Assembly (NCBI GenBank): GCA_024280115.1
Contig: JAJRQT010000202.1
Location: 86,775 to 150,774, forward strand
DNA: 64,000 nt
Direction of reading: 5' to 3'
From: Bacteroidota bacterium
Lineage (GTDB): Bacteria > Bacteroidota > Bacteroidia > Cytophagales > Cyclobacteriaceae
Shown: piece after piece, positions 1 through 8,374 of the stretch
Position numbering within the stretch: the stretch's first letter is position 1
How the letters are laid out: each line of letters begins with the position of its first letter
Notes under the pieces: model-generated
Told to the model about the DNA's origin: nothing
The model's database searches: none
What the model saw: the letters and a program-made list of their open reading frames with translations, nothing else
Translations under genes and position numbers: made by a program

Positions 1-1
1 G

Positions 2-1492
2 TATTTGAAGGAACTGGGTATAACTGCCGTTGAGCTTATGCCGGTTCAGTATTTTGACGAACAGGATGCGCAGGCTGACCTTACGAATTATTGGGGCTAC
101 AGCCAGATTGCTTTTTTTGCACCTCATGCCGGTTATGGTTTAAGCAGCGATCCAAAAGAAATAACAAATGAATTTCGACATATGGTCAAGGAATTGCACA
201 AAGCCGGGATTGAGGTGATACTAGATGTAGTTTTTAACCATACTGCTGAAGCCGGAATGGACGGGCCAATGCTTTCATTTAGAGGGTTGGAAAATAAAGC
301 CTATTACATATTAAATGATGAGAAAAACAAGTACCTGGATTATTCCGGATGTGGTAATACGATAAATGCCAATCATTCCATCGTCAGAAGAATGATTATG
401 GAATGCCTAAGAAGCTGGGTTACAGAATATCATATTGATGGTTTTAGGTTTGACCTGGCATCGGTGCTTTCCAGGGATGAGTTTGGCGTACCCTTAAAGA
501 ATCCACCTGTTTTATGGGAAATAGAGTCCGATCCCGTATTGGCTGGAACCAAAATTATTGCTGAAGCGTGGGATGCTGCCGGGCTTTACCAAGTGGGGAC
601 CTTTATTGGTGACAGGTGGGCTGAATGGAATGGAAAATATCGTGATCATGTTCGGAGGTTTATGAAAGGTGATAAAGGAATGGTTTCTAAATTTGCATCA
701 AAAATTATGGCAAGTCCCGATATTTATTTGGACCCAGAGAGAGAACCAAACAGAAGCATTCACTTTGTGACATGCCATGACGGTTTTACATTAAATGATT
801 TGGTCTCATATAATAACAAACACAACGAGTCTAATTTAGAAAATAGCAGAGATGGATCAAATAGTAATTTTAGCTGGAATTGCGGCGTTGAAGGAGAAAC
901 TGTAGATCCGTTTATAAATGAACTTCGCCTGAGGCAAATTAAGAATTTTTTGACTTTAACATTTATTTCTCAGGGTACTCCGATGCTATTAATGGGAGAC
1001 GAGGTCAGACGGACGCAAGGAGGCAATAACAACGTTTATTGCCAGGATAATGAGGTCGGATGGTTTGATTGGAGTCTGATTAAAAAAAATTCTGGTTTGT
1101 TGAGTTTTGTAAAAGGATTGATCTCATTCACGCAAAATGTTGAAATATTTAAAATTGAAGATATTCTTGCCACTTCAGAAGGTATCGAAGAACCACATAT
1201 TGCATGGCATGGAGTAGAAACAAATAAGCCGGATTGGTCAGAGAGATCTAAAAGCCTGGCTTTTACATTATTCCATCCGGAAGCTAAAGAAACGATTCAT
1301 GTAATGGTAAATGCTTATTGGAAAAATCTTAAGTTTGAATTACCCGGATTGAAGAACCAGTCATGGGTGAAAATAATTGATACTTCGGAAAATGCCCCCA
1401 ATGATTTTAGTGCGTTAGATAAAGGAGAAATTATATCTACAAAAATATTAAATATCACCAACCGCTCAATTGTGGTCTTGATGGCAAAATGA
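2..1492 (+). CDS. glgX: Glycogen debranching enzyme GlgX/isoamylase type, 5'-truncated
   Basis: This GH13 enzyme hydrolyses alpha-1,6 branches of glycogen-like glucans in the cytoplasm. The reading frame is open to the left edge (a Tyr codon precedes the TTG at position 5), so the N-terminal carbohydrate-binding domain and start lie outside the window; about 495 residues remain where GlgX proteins usually have 650-700. Family motifs are visible: VFNHTAE (GH13 region I), GFRFDLASVL with the nucleophile Asp (region II), IIAEAWD with the general acid Glu (region III) and FVTCHDGFTLND with the transition-state HD (region IV), plus the isoamylase-typical LLMGDEVRRTQGGNNN. It ends 3 bp from the convergent sensor kinase stop. 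GlgX, TreX and isoamylase are hard to separate without the N-terminus; the debranching call itself is firm. Confidence 0.93.
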   Translation, partial: YLKELGITAVELMPVQYFDEQDAQADLTNYWGYSQIAFFAPHAGYGLSSDPKEITNEFRHMVKELHKAGIEVILDVVFNHTAEAGMDGPMLSFRGLENKAYYILNDEKNKYLDYSGCGNTINANHSIVRRMIMECLRSWVTEYHIDGFRFDLASVLSRDEFGVPLKNPPVLWEIESDPVLAGTKIIAEAWDAAGLYQVGTFIGDRWAEWNGKYRDHVRRFMKGDKGMVSKFASKIMASPDIYLDPEREPNRSIHFVTCHDGFTLNDLVSYNNKHNESNLENSRDGSNSNFSWNCGVEGETVDPFINELRLRQIKNFLTLTFISQGTPMLLMGDEVRRTQGGNNNVYCQDNEVGWFDWSLIKKNSGLLSFVKGLISFTQNVEIFKIEDILATSEGIEEPHIAWHGVETNKPDWSERSKSLAFTLFHPEAKETIHVMVNAYWKNLKFELPGLKNQSWVKIIDTSENAPNDFSALDKGEIISTKILNITNRSIVVLMAK

Positions 1493-1495
1493 TCA

Positions 1496-4400
1496 TCATA
1501 TAACCAGAGATTCCAATTCCTTTGGTACGATAACTTTTGGAAACGAAACAGTAAAACAGGCATATTTTCCTTCAACACTCTCAACTTTAATTTTACCGTG
1601 AAGTTTTTGAACTGCCTTTCTTACTAGATAAAGTCCCAGGCCGTTTCCTTTTGACCCTTCAGACCCTCTATAAAACATCTCAAATATTTTTTCCTGCTGT
1701 TCTTTGAGAATCCCCAATCCATTATCTTCAACACTCATTATAATCGATTTTCTTGAAGTTCTCAGATTAACTTCGATTTCAGTCTTTTTCGTCTTTTTGA
1801 AAATAACAGAATTCTCGAGGAGATTTTCAAGGATTATTTTAATCAGAATGGGATCGCTTCTTAACGAAAATTTAGGTTCTACTATCAAATTGATACTCAG
1901 ATCCGCCTCATCGATGTGATTCAAAAGATTCAATTTGCAACCATCAATGATTTTACCAAAATCAATGTCTTCAATATTTACAATTTCCTTGTTAATAAAA
2001 TGGACGTTATTGAGCTTGTTAAGAACCTTATTTATATCTACTGCACCTTTTTCTATGAGTTCAATGTACTCTTTCAGTCCATCGTCTTTATTATCCATTT
2101 TTGCCAGGAGTGAAATGCCTAATAACCTTGCAATTGGTCCTTTTAGATCATGTGAGGCTCGGTAAATAAAAAGATCTAACTCATTGTTGGTATTTATAAG
2201 CTCTTCGTTCATTTTCTTAAGGCTTGAGGTTCTGTTGGCCACAATTTCCTCAAGATTTGAATTGATGGAAATCAACTCTTCATTGGTTTTATCAAGTTCA
2301 TTTTTCGCTTTTAGTATTTCATCATTTTTAGATTTTAATAATTTGTTTTGATTTTCAATTTCACCTTTCTGATTCAAAATTTCACTGTTGGCGCTTTCGA
2401 GAATTTTATTTTGATTTTTAATTTGATGTGTTCTCAATTTTACCTGATTTTCCAGCTGTATTTTAGAATTGTGCAGAGATCTGGTTCTTAGCTGGATTGT
2501 GAGAAATACCGAGGTGAATAAAAATAGGATGGCAGAAGAATAAAACCACCATGTCCTCCAAAAAGGAGGTCTGACGATAATGAATATAGATGATCCTTCT
2601 TCATTCCATATACCGTCATTATTGGAGGCCTTCACTCTGAAAGTATAATTCCCCGGTTGTAAATTAGTATAATTAGCAAATTTTCTGCTACCGACATAAT
2701 TCCACTTACTTTCAAAGTTTTCCATTTTATAAGCGTAAGCATTTTTCCTTGAGTCCGTAAAATTTAACGCTACAAATTCAAAGGAAATGGAGACATCTTT
2801 AACGGTCAGATAGATGGTATCCGTTTCGGAGATGTGTTTTTTTAAGGGTGAGCCAGGGACTCCAATTGGCACTTTTTCATTTAATATCTTAAATTCCGTA
2901 AAAATGATTTCCGGTATAAATTGATTGTCAGAAATCTGGCTGGGATAAAATGAACAATAACCGTTTATTCCGGCAAAAAGCATCTCTCCTCTTGAGGTGA
3001 AATATCCAGCCCCCGGGTTAAATTCCGTACTTTGAAGTCCATCTTCACGGTCGTAATTCTTTATCGAATAGTTGTTTTTGTTGAGCCTTGAAATGCCCTT
3101 GTTGGTACTGAGCCACAAATTTTCCTTTTTATCATCAAGAATCGTGTATATTGAATTCGATGGCAAACCATTATTTCTGTTGAATATAGTAAACCTATTT
3201 GTGGAAATATCAAGCATATTCAAACCATCAGAAGTGCCGATCCAAAGTTGAGATGACTCGTCCATATATAAATTATATATTGAATTGCTGGAAAGACTGT
3301 TTAAATTATTTTCAAGGTGAATATACCTGGTGAATTTGTTGTTTTCCGGTTCGAATTTATTCAAACCACCGCCAAAAGTTCCTATCCATAAGTAGCCATC
3401 TTTATCTTCGACAATAGATCTGACATCATTATTCCCAATACTGAAAATGTCATTTTCATCAGAGACATACCGTTTGAATGATCCGTTATTATATAGATTC
3501 AAGCCAGAATCTTCAGTCCCAATCCATATTCTTCCTTTACTATCTTCATAGATACATCTGATATTATCGCTGCTGATGCTATTATCATTGTTTGGATTAT
3601 TTTTGTGCTTTTTTATTCTACCGCTATTTAGATATAAAATATTAAGTCCACCACCACCGGTTCCTATCCAAAGCCTTTTTGATTTATCTCTGTGTAAAGC
3701 GTATATTCTATTATGAGAAAGATAGTTTATCTTTGGATATTTTTTAGGAGTTTTTAATTGGTTAAACTTTTTTAATATTCTATTCCGTTCCCTGATACTT
3801 TCTCCTTCGATGATAAGATCATTGTCGAGATAAGTGGTGTATGTTTCTGTTAATGGGTCGTATTTCGAAAGGCCTTTATCATAGGTGCCTACCCACAAAA
3901 CACCACTATTTTCTTTATAAATCGCTTGTATATTGTTGCTACTCATTGTGTTGGTAACTCCTGTGATTCTTGTATGCCACGTAAATCTGTCGCTTTGTTG
4001 TTCGATGAAATTTATTCCGGCATTAGATCCGATCCATAATATTCCGGAGCGATCTTCCATAACACATGTAACGTTGTTACTTTGGATAGAATATTCATCA
4101 TTCGGATCAAAAGTGTAATATTGTGTTGCTTTTGTATATTTATTGATATACCCAAGGCCACTATCTATCGTGCCGAACCAGATCAGCCCGGATTTGCCCT
4201 GGTAGAGGCTGATTATAGATTTATCAACTGCAGAATTTTTTGAATTAATAATTTTGTGAAAATTAATTATTTCATCTCTATTATAAAGTTTTCTCCCGTC
4301 TTTCGATGTTTTTACTTGATCTATGCCTACCGAAGTACCTATCCAAAGGTCTCCTTCATTGTCTTCATAAATTGTATTTATTTGATTGCTGCTTAGACCA

Positions 4401-5071
4401 GGAGATGATTTAATATCAGTCTTGACATAACGTAAAAATCTCCCTGTCTCAGGGTCTAGCATATTTATACCATTATCAGCGGTACCGACCCAAATAAAAC
4501 CATATTTATCCTTTTCGATACAAGTGATGTAATTGCTACTTATGCTGTATGGATTTTTATCAATATTCCTAAATACTCTGAATTGACCGGTTTCCGGGTT
4601 GTATTTATTAAGTCCACCTGCCGCAGTTCCTATCCAATAGTTACCAAGGTTATCATTTATTACACATGTAACCTGGTTGCTGTTTAGCCCATTTGGATTA
4701 TTAAATTCACTTTTAAACTGTGTGAATATCTCTAATGTTTTATCATAAACATTCAACCCATCCTGAGTTGAAACCCATATTTTACCCTTTTCATCTTCAA
4801 AAATGTGATTAATAATATTATTAGAAATGGAATTTGTATCTGCATCATCGTGTAGAAATGTTTTAAACTGGGAACCATCAAACCTATTGAGTCCTCCATT
4901 GGTTGCAAACCATAAAAAACCCTGTTTATCTTGTAAAATCCAGTTTACATTATTTTGAGTAAGACCATTGTCAACAGTTACCTTATCAAATTTTATGTTC
5001 ATTTGAGCGAATAGCTCTTGAGGGAAAGCGGTTATAAGAACAATATATAATAATTGCCTTAGGAATTTCAT
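1496..5071 (-). CDS. Two-component propeller sensor histidine kinase (Reg_prop, Y_Y_Y, HATPase)
   Basis: A 1191-residue membrane sensor kinase. A signal peptide (MKFLRQLLYIVLITAF...FAQ) is followed by about 13 Reg_prop repeats of the LWIGT..GGLN type, forming a periplasmic double beta-propeller (about 40-750). A Y_Y_Y domain follows (about 760-840), then one membrane segment near 850 (WWFYSSAILFLFTSVF) and a long coiled coil (870-960). The HisKA-type motif YRASHDLKGP has the phosphoacceptor His near 974, and the ATPase domain has N-box NLLENSV, DNGLGI and GNGLGLYL. Unlike classic hybrid two-component systems of Bacteroidota, the protein stops right after the ATPase domain, with no receiver and no AraC-type output. 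No response regulator gene lies nearby, so the partner is unknown. Ligands of such propellers are often glycans, but nothing here identifies one. Confidence 0.95.
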   Translation of the reverse strand: MKFLRQLLYIVLITAFPQELFAQMNIKFDKVTVDNGLTQNNVNWILQDKQGFLWFATNGGLNRFDGSQFKTFLHDDADTNSISNNIINHIFEDEKGKIWVSTQDGLNVYDKTLEIFTQFKSEFNNPNGLNSNQVTCVINDNLGNYWIGTAAGGLNKYNPETGQFRVFRNIDKNPYSISSNYITCIEKDKYGFIWVGTADNGINMLDPETGRFLRYVKTDIKSSPGLSSNQINTIYEDNEGDLWIGTSVGIDQVKTSKDGRKLYNRDEIINFHKIINSKNSAVDKSIISLYQGKSGLIWFGTIDSGLGYINKYTKATQYYTFDPNDEYSIQSNNVTCVMEDRSGILWIGSNAGINFIEQQSDRFTWHTRITGVTNTMSSNNIQAIYKENSGVLWVGTYDKGLSKYDPLTETYTTYLDNDLIIEGESIRERNRILKKFNQLKTPKKYPKINYLSHNRIYALHRDKSKRLWIGTGGGGLNILYLNSGRIKKHKNNPNNDNSISSDNIRCIYEDSKGRIWIGTEDSGLNLYNNGSFKRYVSDENDIFSIGNNDVRSIVEDKDGYLWIGTFGGGLNKFEPENNKFTRYIHLENNLNSLSSNSIYNLYMDESSQLWIGTSDGLNMLDISTNRFTIFNRNNGLPSNSIYTILDDKKENLWLSTNKGISRLNKNNYSIKNYDREDGLQSTEFNPGAGYFTSRGEMLFAGINGYCSFYPSQISDNQFIPEIIFTEFKILNEKVPIGVPGSPLKKHISETDTIYLTVKDVSISFEFVALNFTDSRKNAYAYKMENFESKWNYVGSRKFANYTNLQPGNYTFRVKASNNDGIWNEEGSSIFIIVRPPFWRTWWFYSSAILFLFTSVFLTIQLRTRSLHNSKIQLENQVKLRTHQIKNQNKILESANSEILNQKGEIENQNKLLKSKNDEILKAKNELDKTNEELISINSNLEEIVANRTSSLKKMNEELINTNNELDLFIYRASHDLKGPIARLLGISLLAKMDNKDDGLKEYIELIEKGAVDINKVLNKLNNVHFINKEIVNIEDIDFGKIIDGCKLNLLNHIDEADLSINLIVEPKFSLRSDPILIKIILENLLENSVIFKKTKKTEIEVNLRTSRKSIIMSVEDNGLGILKEQQEKIFEMFYRGSEGSKGNGLGLYLVRKAVQKLHGKIKVESVEGKYACFTVSFPKVIVPKELESLVI

Positions 5072-5491
5072 TTTGTGGTTTAAGATCTTAATTATCAGGC
5101 TAATATAGAAAAGTGTAGAACAGTTTGTCTTTAATAAAAAGATAAACTAATCATAGAATTTTCCATTTATTTGTATATAAACAAGAAAAACGTTGACTGT
5201 TATTAAATATTTCACATTAAGTTAAATACATATTAAACGAATAAGAAAGCCCAGCACATGTATATGCTAGGCTTCCTTACTTTTATTTAATAGATTTGTC
5301 AAAATTAATTGTTCAACCGTCAAGCTTAATTAGTTAATTATAATCTCCCTGATCTTTATTTTATTGTTAATAATTCTCTATGCAAAGCATTTTCTCTCTA
5401 CATAAAAATTGCATTAAAAATAAAAAAGGTACAGATGTTTAGTTTTTATAATTATTTTACTATTTTTATGCTCAATGTTGAACACAAGTTA
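5072..5491. other. Gene-free stretch with one hairpin
   Basis: AT-rich spacer between the small lipoprotein gene and the propeller kinase, both on the minus strand. Apart from the hairpin at 5247-5274, no ORF of convincing length, RNA gene or repeat was seen. It probably holds the kinase promoter, but no exact TAnnTTTG element could be assigned. Confidence 0.5.
5247..5274. terminator. Hairpin, possible bidirectional terminator
   Basis: AAGCC-C-AGCA at 5247-5256 is complementary to TGCT-A-GGCTT at 5265-5274, with an 8-nt loop and a single C/A mismatch. On the plus strand it is followed by a T-rich stretch (ccttacttttattt). It lies about 220 bp downstream of the minus-strand lipoprotein gene and about 175 bp upstream of the kinase, so it could terminate the lipoprotein transcript. 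The assignment rests on structure only. Confidence 0.45.
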
Positions 5492-5665
5492 CTATGGCTC
5501 CAATGGTCCTTCTCTGTCTGTGATACCACCTTCGCATTCACAATCAGCTGATGATTGTTCAATTGAGATAGCATCTGCTGGTAATACTTCGTCTCCTTCG
5601 TTACAAGACATAAAAGAAAGTGACATCATTCCAAAAAGCGCGAGTGTAAAAAGTTTAGTTTTCAT
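5492..5665 (-). CDS. Small secreted lipoprotein, 57 residues
   Basis: Reading the minus strand from the ATG at 5665 gives a 57-residue protein: a short basic N-terminus (MKTKLF), a hydrophobic stretch (TLALFGMMSLSFM) and a signal-peptidase II-like site SFMSC with the lipidated Cys at residue 21. The mature chain is short and acidic (CNEGDEVLP...), has a CEC motif and ends GPLEP. Acidic residues directly after the lipidated Cys resemble surface-export signals described for Bacteroidota lipoproteins. I do not recognise a family. The signal peptide and lipobox argue for a real gene despite its size. It sits between two sensor kinases, but no functional link is shown. Confidence 0.65.
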   Translation of the reverse strand: MKTKLFTLALFGMMSLSFMSCNEGDEVLPADAISIEQSSADCECEGGITDREGPLEP

Positions 5666-5999
5666 TTCAATTAAGTTTTAAAGTTTTAGCTTACTGTTTG
5701 GGTATTTTACCCGTTTTGTCATACCAAACATAACAGGTTATTTTGATATATCAAAATAATTATATAAATTCTTTAATAAATACAATTAATTCTTTTTTCA
5801 TGAATATTTTGCTAAAAGGAATTAGTGAATTAAAGAGTTAATGAGGTATATTAATACTATTATTCAGTGAAGTTGATCAAAAAAGAGCTAAAATTATATT
5901 CTCAATACTACAATGAACCTTTTATTGTTAGAATCATTTTGTTCTTTCGCAATTTTACATTTTATTGAAGCCCAATATATCTTCTTTTAGGGTTGTTGA
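5666..5999. other. Divergent intergenic region, AT-rich
   Basis: Spacer between the minus-strand lipoprotein gene and the plus-strand TPR kinase. It must contain both promoters. It is very AT-rich, with only tiny ORFs (longest about 25 codons without coding character). No exact TAnnTTTG element was found at a convincing distance from either start. Confidence 0.4.
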
Positions 6000-8162
6000 A
6001 TGGGATTTAAAGAGGGAAAGAAATTGAAAATTGTATTATTTAGATATATATTAATATTTTTTGGCTTCACTGCTACGTGGCATAATGCGATTTCTCAAGT
6101 AAATATTGACAGTTTAGACTTATTGATCTCTAAAGCTGAAGGAAAAAAAAAGCTTTGGGTATTATCTAAAGTAGGCTACTATATTTCCAATATTGACAAT
6201 AACCTATATTATAAGTATTCTCAACAGGGTCTTGAGGAGTCACTTTCTCAAAATGATAGCCTTTATGTTTCATATTTTTTAATAGATATTGGGTATCATC
6301 ATATCCGAAAAGGGGCTTATCAGGATGCTTTAAATAGCTTTGACAGATCGAAATTAATTTCTGAGAAAAATAATTACAGGGAGGCGCTGGCCTCTGCTTA
6401 TACAGGCTTGGGGGTAATTTATTATGAATTAAATCTTTATGATAAAGCCCTACAATGTCATACAAAATCCCTTGTAATAAAGGAAGAATTAGGTAAGAAA
6501 AAGCATTTAGGTGTCTCATTTAATAACATTGGTCTCATTTATTACAAAATAGATGACCCTGTCAGAGCGCTTGAATATTTCAAAAAATCGTTAGATATAA
6601 AACTTGAAATTGGAGATACTTCAAAAAGTGTTCTTAATTATATAAATATTGGCTTAGCTTATTCTGAAATTTCTGATAGTATAAGCGATTTACGAGCAAA
6701 AGAGAGTTTTAGAACATCAATAAAGTTGGCAAATGACTATAATCAAAATTTTAGAATAGGAGAAGCTTACAGTGGATTGGCTAAAATTTTTGTTGAAAAT
6801 TTGGAATATGATTCAGCAAAGTATTTTATAAATCTTTCAATTGAAGAGAGTATTAAAAATAATTTTAAAAAACTCGAGTCCTCAAATTATTACTTATTGT
6901 CCAGAATAGCATTTCAGGAAAAAGAATATAACCTGGCCATTAAATACCTGGAAAGAAGCCAGAACCTTTTATATAAATTGAATGATAAAAGCAGAATTAA
7001 AAATAATTATGGCCTTTATTCAGAAATATTTGAGGCAAAAAATATGCTGGATAGTGCCTTTTATTATCAAAAGAAATTCTCTGTCATGAAAGACAGCATA
7101 TTTAATGAAGAATTAGCAAATAACTTAGCCAATGTCCAAATTGCTACCTTTCAGGAGCAAAGTCAGAGAAAAATTGCAGAAAAAGAAGAAACGATCTCAA
7201 AAAACAAATTATTTAGTTTATTCCTGTTATCGATTCTGGCCTTAAGTATAGCTCTTATAGTCGTTATATTCAGGAATTACGCACACACCAATAGAATTAA
7301 TCGCCAATTAAATGATAGCCAAACTGAGATTGAAGCTCAGAAAGAAAACCTTGAACACAAAAACACACAACTTGCTGATGCGCAGGTGACCATTCAAAGA
7401 CAAAATCAGGTATTAAAGAACATCAATGTCGAATTAGATAATAAAGTAAAAGAGCGAACACTTGAACTAGATAGGTCGAATCATGAATTGGAAAAGGCAG
7501 TAAAAGATCTCGACCAGTTTATATATAAGACATCGCATGATCTAAGGGGACCTATAGCTACCATGCAGGGCATCATTAATCTTGGAGTTATGGATGCAGG
7601 TGATGAGAAATCAATTGGGTATTTTAATATGCTCCACAAGGTTTCGAATAAGTTAAATAATGTTTTACATAGATTAATTGAAGTTCATGAAACATACCTG
7701 ACAAATCCTGTTATAATAAACATCGATCCGAAACAAGAAATAATAAACACTATCGATGATTTTTCACAATCATCCATTAATACGGATATTACAATTATCA
7801 CAGATTTAAGAGCCAATAGTGTATGGAATAGTGATAAGATGTTGTTTAAATTGATTATTAAAAATATGCTTCAAAACGCTCTGCATTATAAAGATAACAG
7901 TCATGCGGAAATCAAGGTGAAATCAGAATACAAAAAGGATAAATTGAGAATATTATTTGAAGATAATGGTTTTGGAATCCAGGAGGGCGACGAAGATAAA
8001 GTGTTTAATATTTTCTTTAAAGGTTCTCCTACACCAGGGGGCACAGGCTTAGAGATATACACAGCCAAAGTTGCAGTTGAAAAATTAGGTGGAATCATGA
8101 AACTTAAAAAACCTCTGAAGAATACCATATTTGAGATAATTTTACCCACAATTAAAGTTTAA
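6000..8162 (+). CDS. TPR-containing sensor histidine kinase
   Basis: A 720-residue sensor kinase. The N-terminus carries a signal peptide or anchor (KIVLFRYILIFFGFTATW), then a periplasmic array of tetratricopeptide repeats (about 75-370; motifs such as ALNSFDRSKLIS, ALQCHTKSLVI, ALEYFKKSLDIK). A membrane segment follows near 405-425 (LFSLFLLSILALSIALIVVIF) and then a coiled coil. The phosphoacceptor motif IYKTSHDLRGP has His 513. The ATPase domain has an N-box (KNMLQNALHY, about 622), DNGFGI (about 656) and a G-rich box GGTGLEIYTAK (about 680) in which the usual GLGL is GLEI. No receiver domain and no adjacent response regulator are present. TPR kinases of this layout are common in Bacteroidota; the signal is unknown. 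Confidence 0.93.
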   Translation: MGFKEGKKLKIVLFRYILIFFGFTATWHNAISQVNIDSLDLLISKAEGKKKLWVLSKVGYYISNIDNNLYYKYSQQGLEESLSQNDSLYVSYFLIDIGYHHIRKGAYQDALNSFDRSKLISEKNNYREALASAYTGLGVIYYELNLYDKALQCHTKSLVIKEELGKKKHLGVSFNNIGLIYYKIDDPVRALEYFKKSLDIKLEIGDTSKSVLNYINIGLAYSEISDSISDLRAKESFRTSIKLANDYNQNFRIGEAYSGLAKIFVENLEYDSAKYFINLSIEESIKNNFKKLESSNYYLLSRIAFQEKEYNLAIKYLERSQNLLYKLNDKSRIKNNYGLYSEIFEAKNMLDSAFYYQKKFSVMKDSIFNEELANNLANVQIATFQEQSQRKIAEKEETISKNKLFSLFLLSILALSIALIVVIFRNYAHTNRINRQLNDSQTEIEAQKENLEHKNTQLADAQVTIQRQNQVLKNINVELDNKVKERTLELDRSNHELEKAVKDLDQFIYKTSHDLRGPIATMQGIINLGVMDAGDEKSIGYFNMLHKVSNKLNNVLHRLIEVHETYLTNPVIINIDPKQEIINTIDDFSQSSINTDITIITDLRANSVWNSDKMLFKLIIKNMLQNALHYKDNSHAEIKVKSEYKKDKLRILFEDNGFGIQEGDEDKVFNIFFKGSPTPGGTGLEIYTAKVAVEKLGGIMKLKKPLKNTIFEIILPTIKV

Positions 8163-8348
8163 TGCCATTTTGCATTGTAACCTCCTGTTCATTATATCTC
8201 TTTTTTACAGATAGATCAACCGTTTGGTAAGGCGATCATTTGATGTTTAGCTCTTGAAATTGGCCGGTTATCAATTCTCACCATTTATGTTTCGTCAATA
8301 ATTCTTTGATTTATTCTGGCTAAAAAACCTTTCATCAAAGACAATCCC

Positions 8349-8356
8349 TATCTTTG
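8349..8356 (+). promoter_or_regulatory. Candidate -7 promoter element for metG
   Basis: TATCTTTG fits the TAnnTTTG -7 consensus of the Bacteroidota housekeeping sigma factor and lies 18 bp before the metG ATG at 8375. No clear -33 TTTG was found at the usual distance. The element also explains why the upstream TTG at 8354, which lies inside it, is unlikely to be the translation start. Confidence 0.5.
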
Positions 8357-8374
8357 CAAAAAAAATACTATAAC

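Noticed and set aside
1315..1584. Minus-strand 89-residue ORF across the glgX/kinase junction
   Set aside because: It overlaps both genes' ends in another frame and shows no domain or signal peptide.
5475..5681. Plus-strand 68-residue ORF
   Set aside because: It is antisense to the small lipoprotein gene and its product has no protein-like features.
8354..8374. TTG start for metG seven codons upstream
   Set aside because: The TTG lies inside a TATCTTTG promoter-like element, and the ATG at 8375 matches the family N-terminus.
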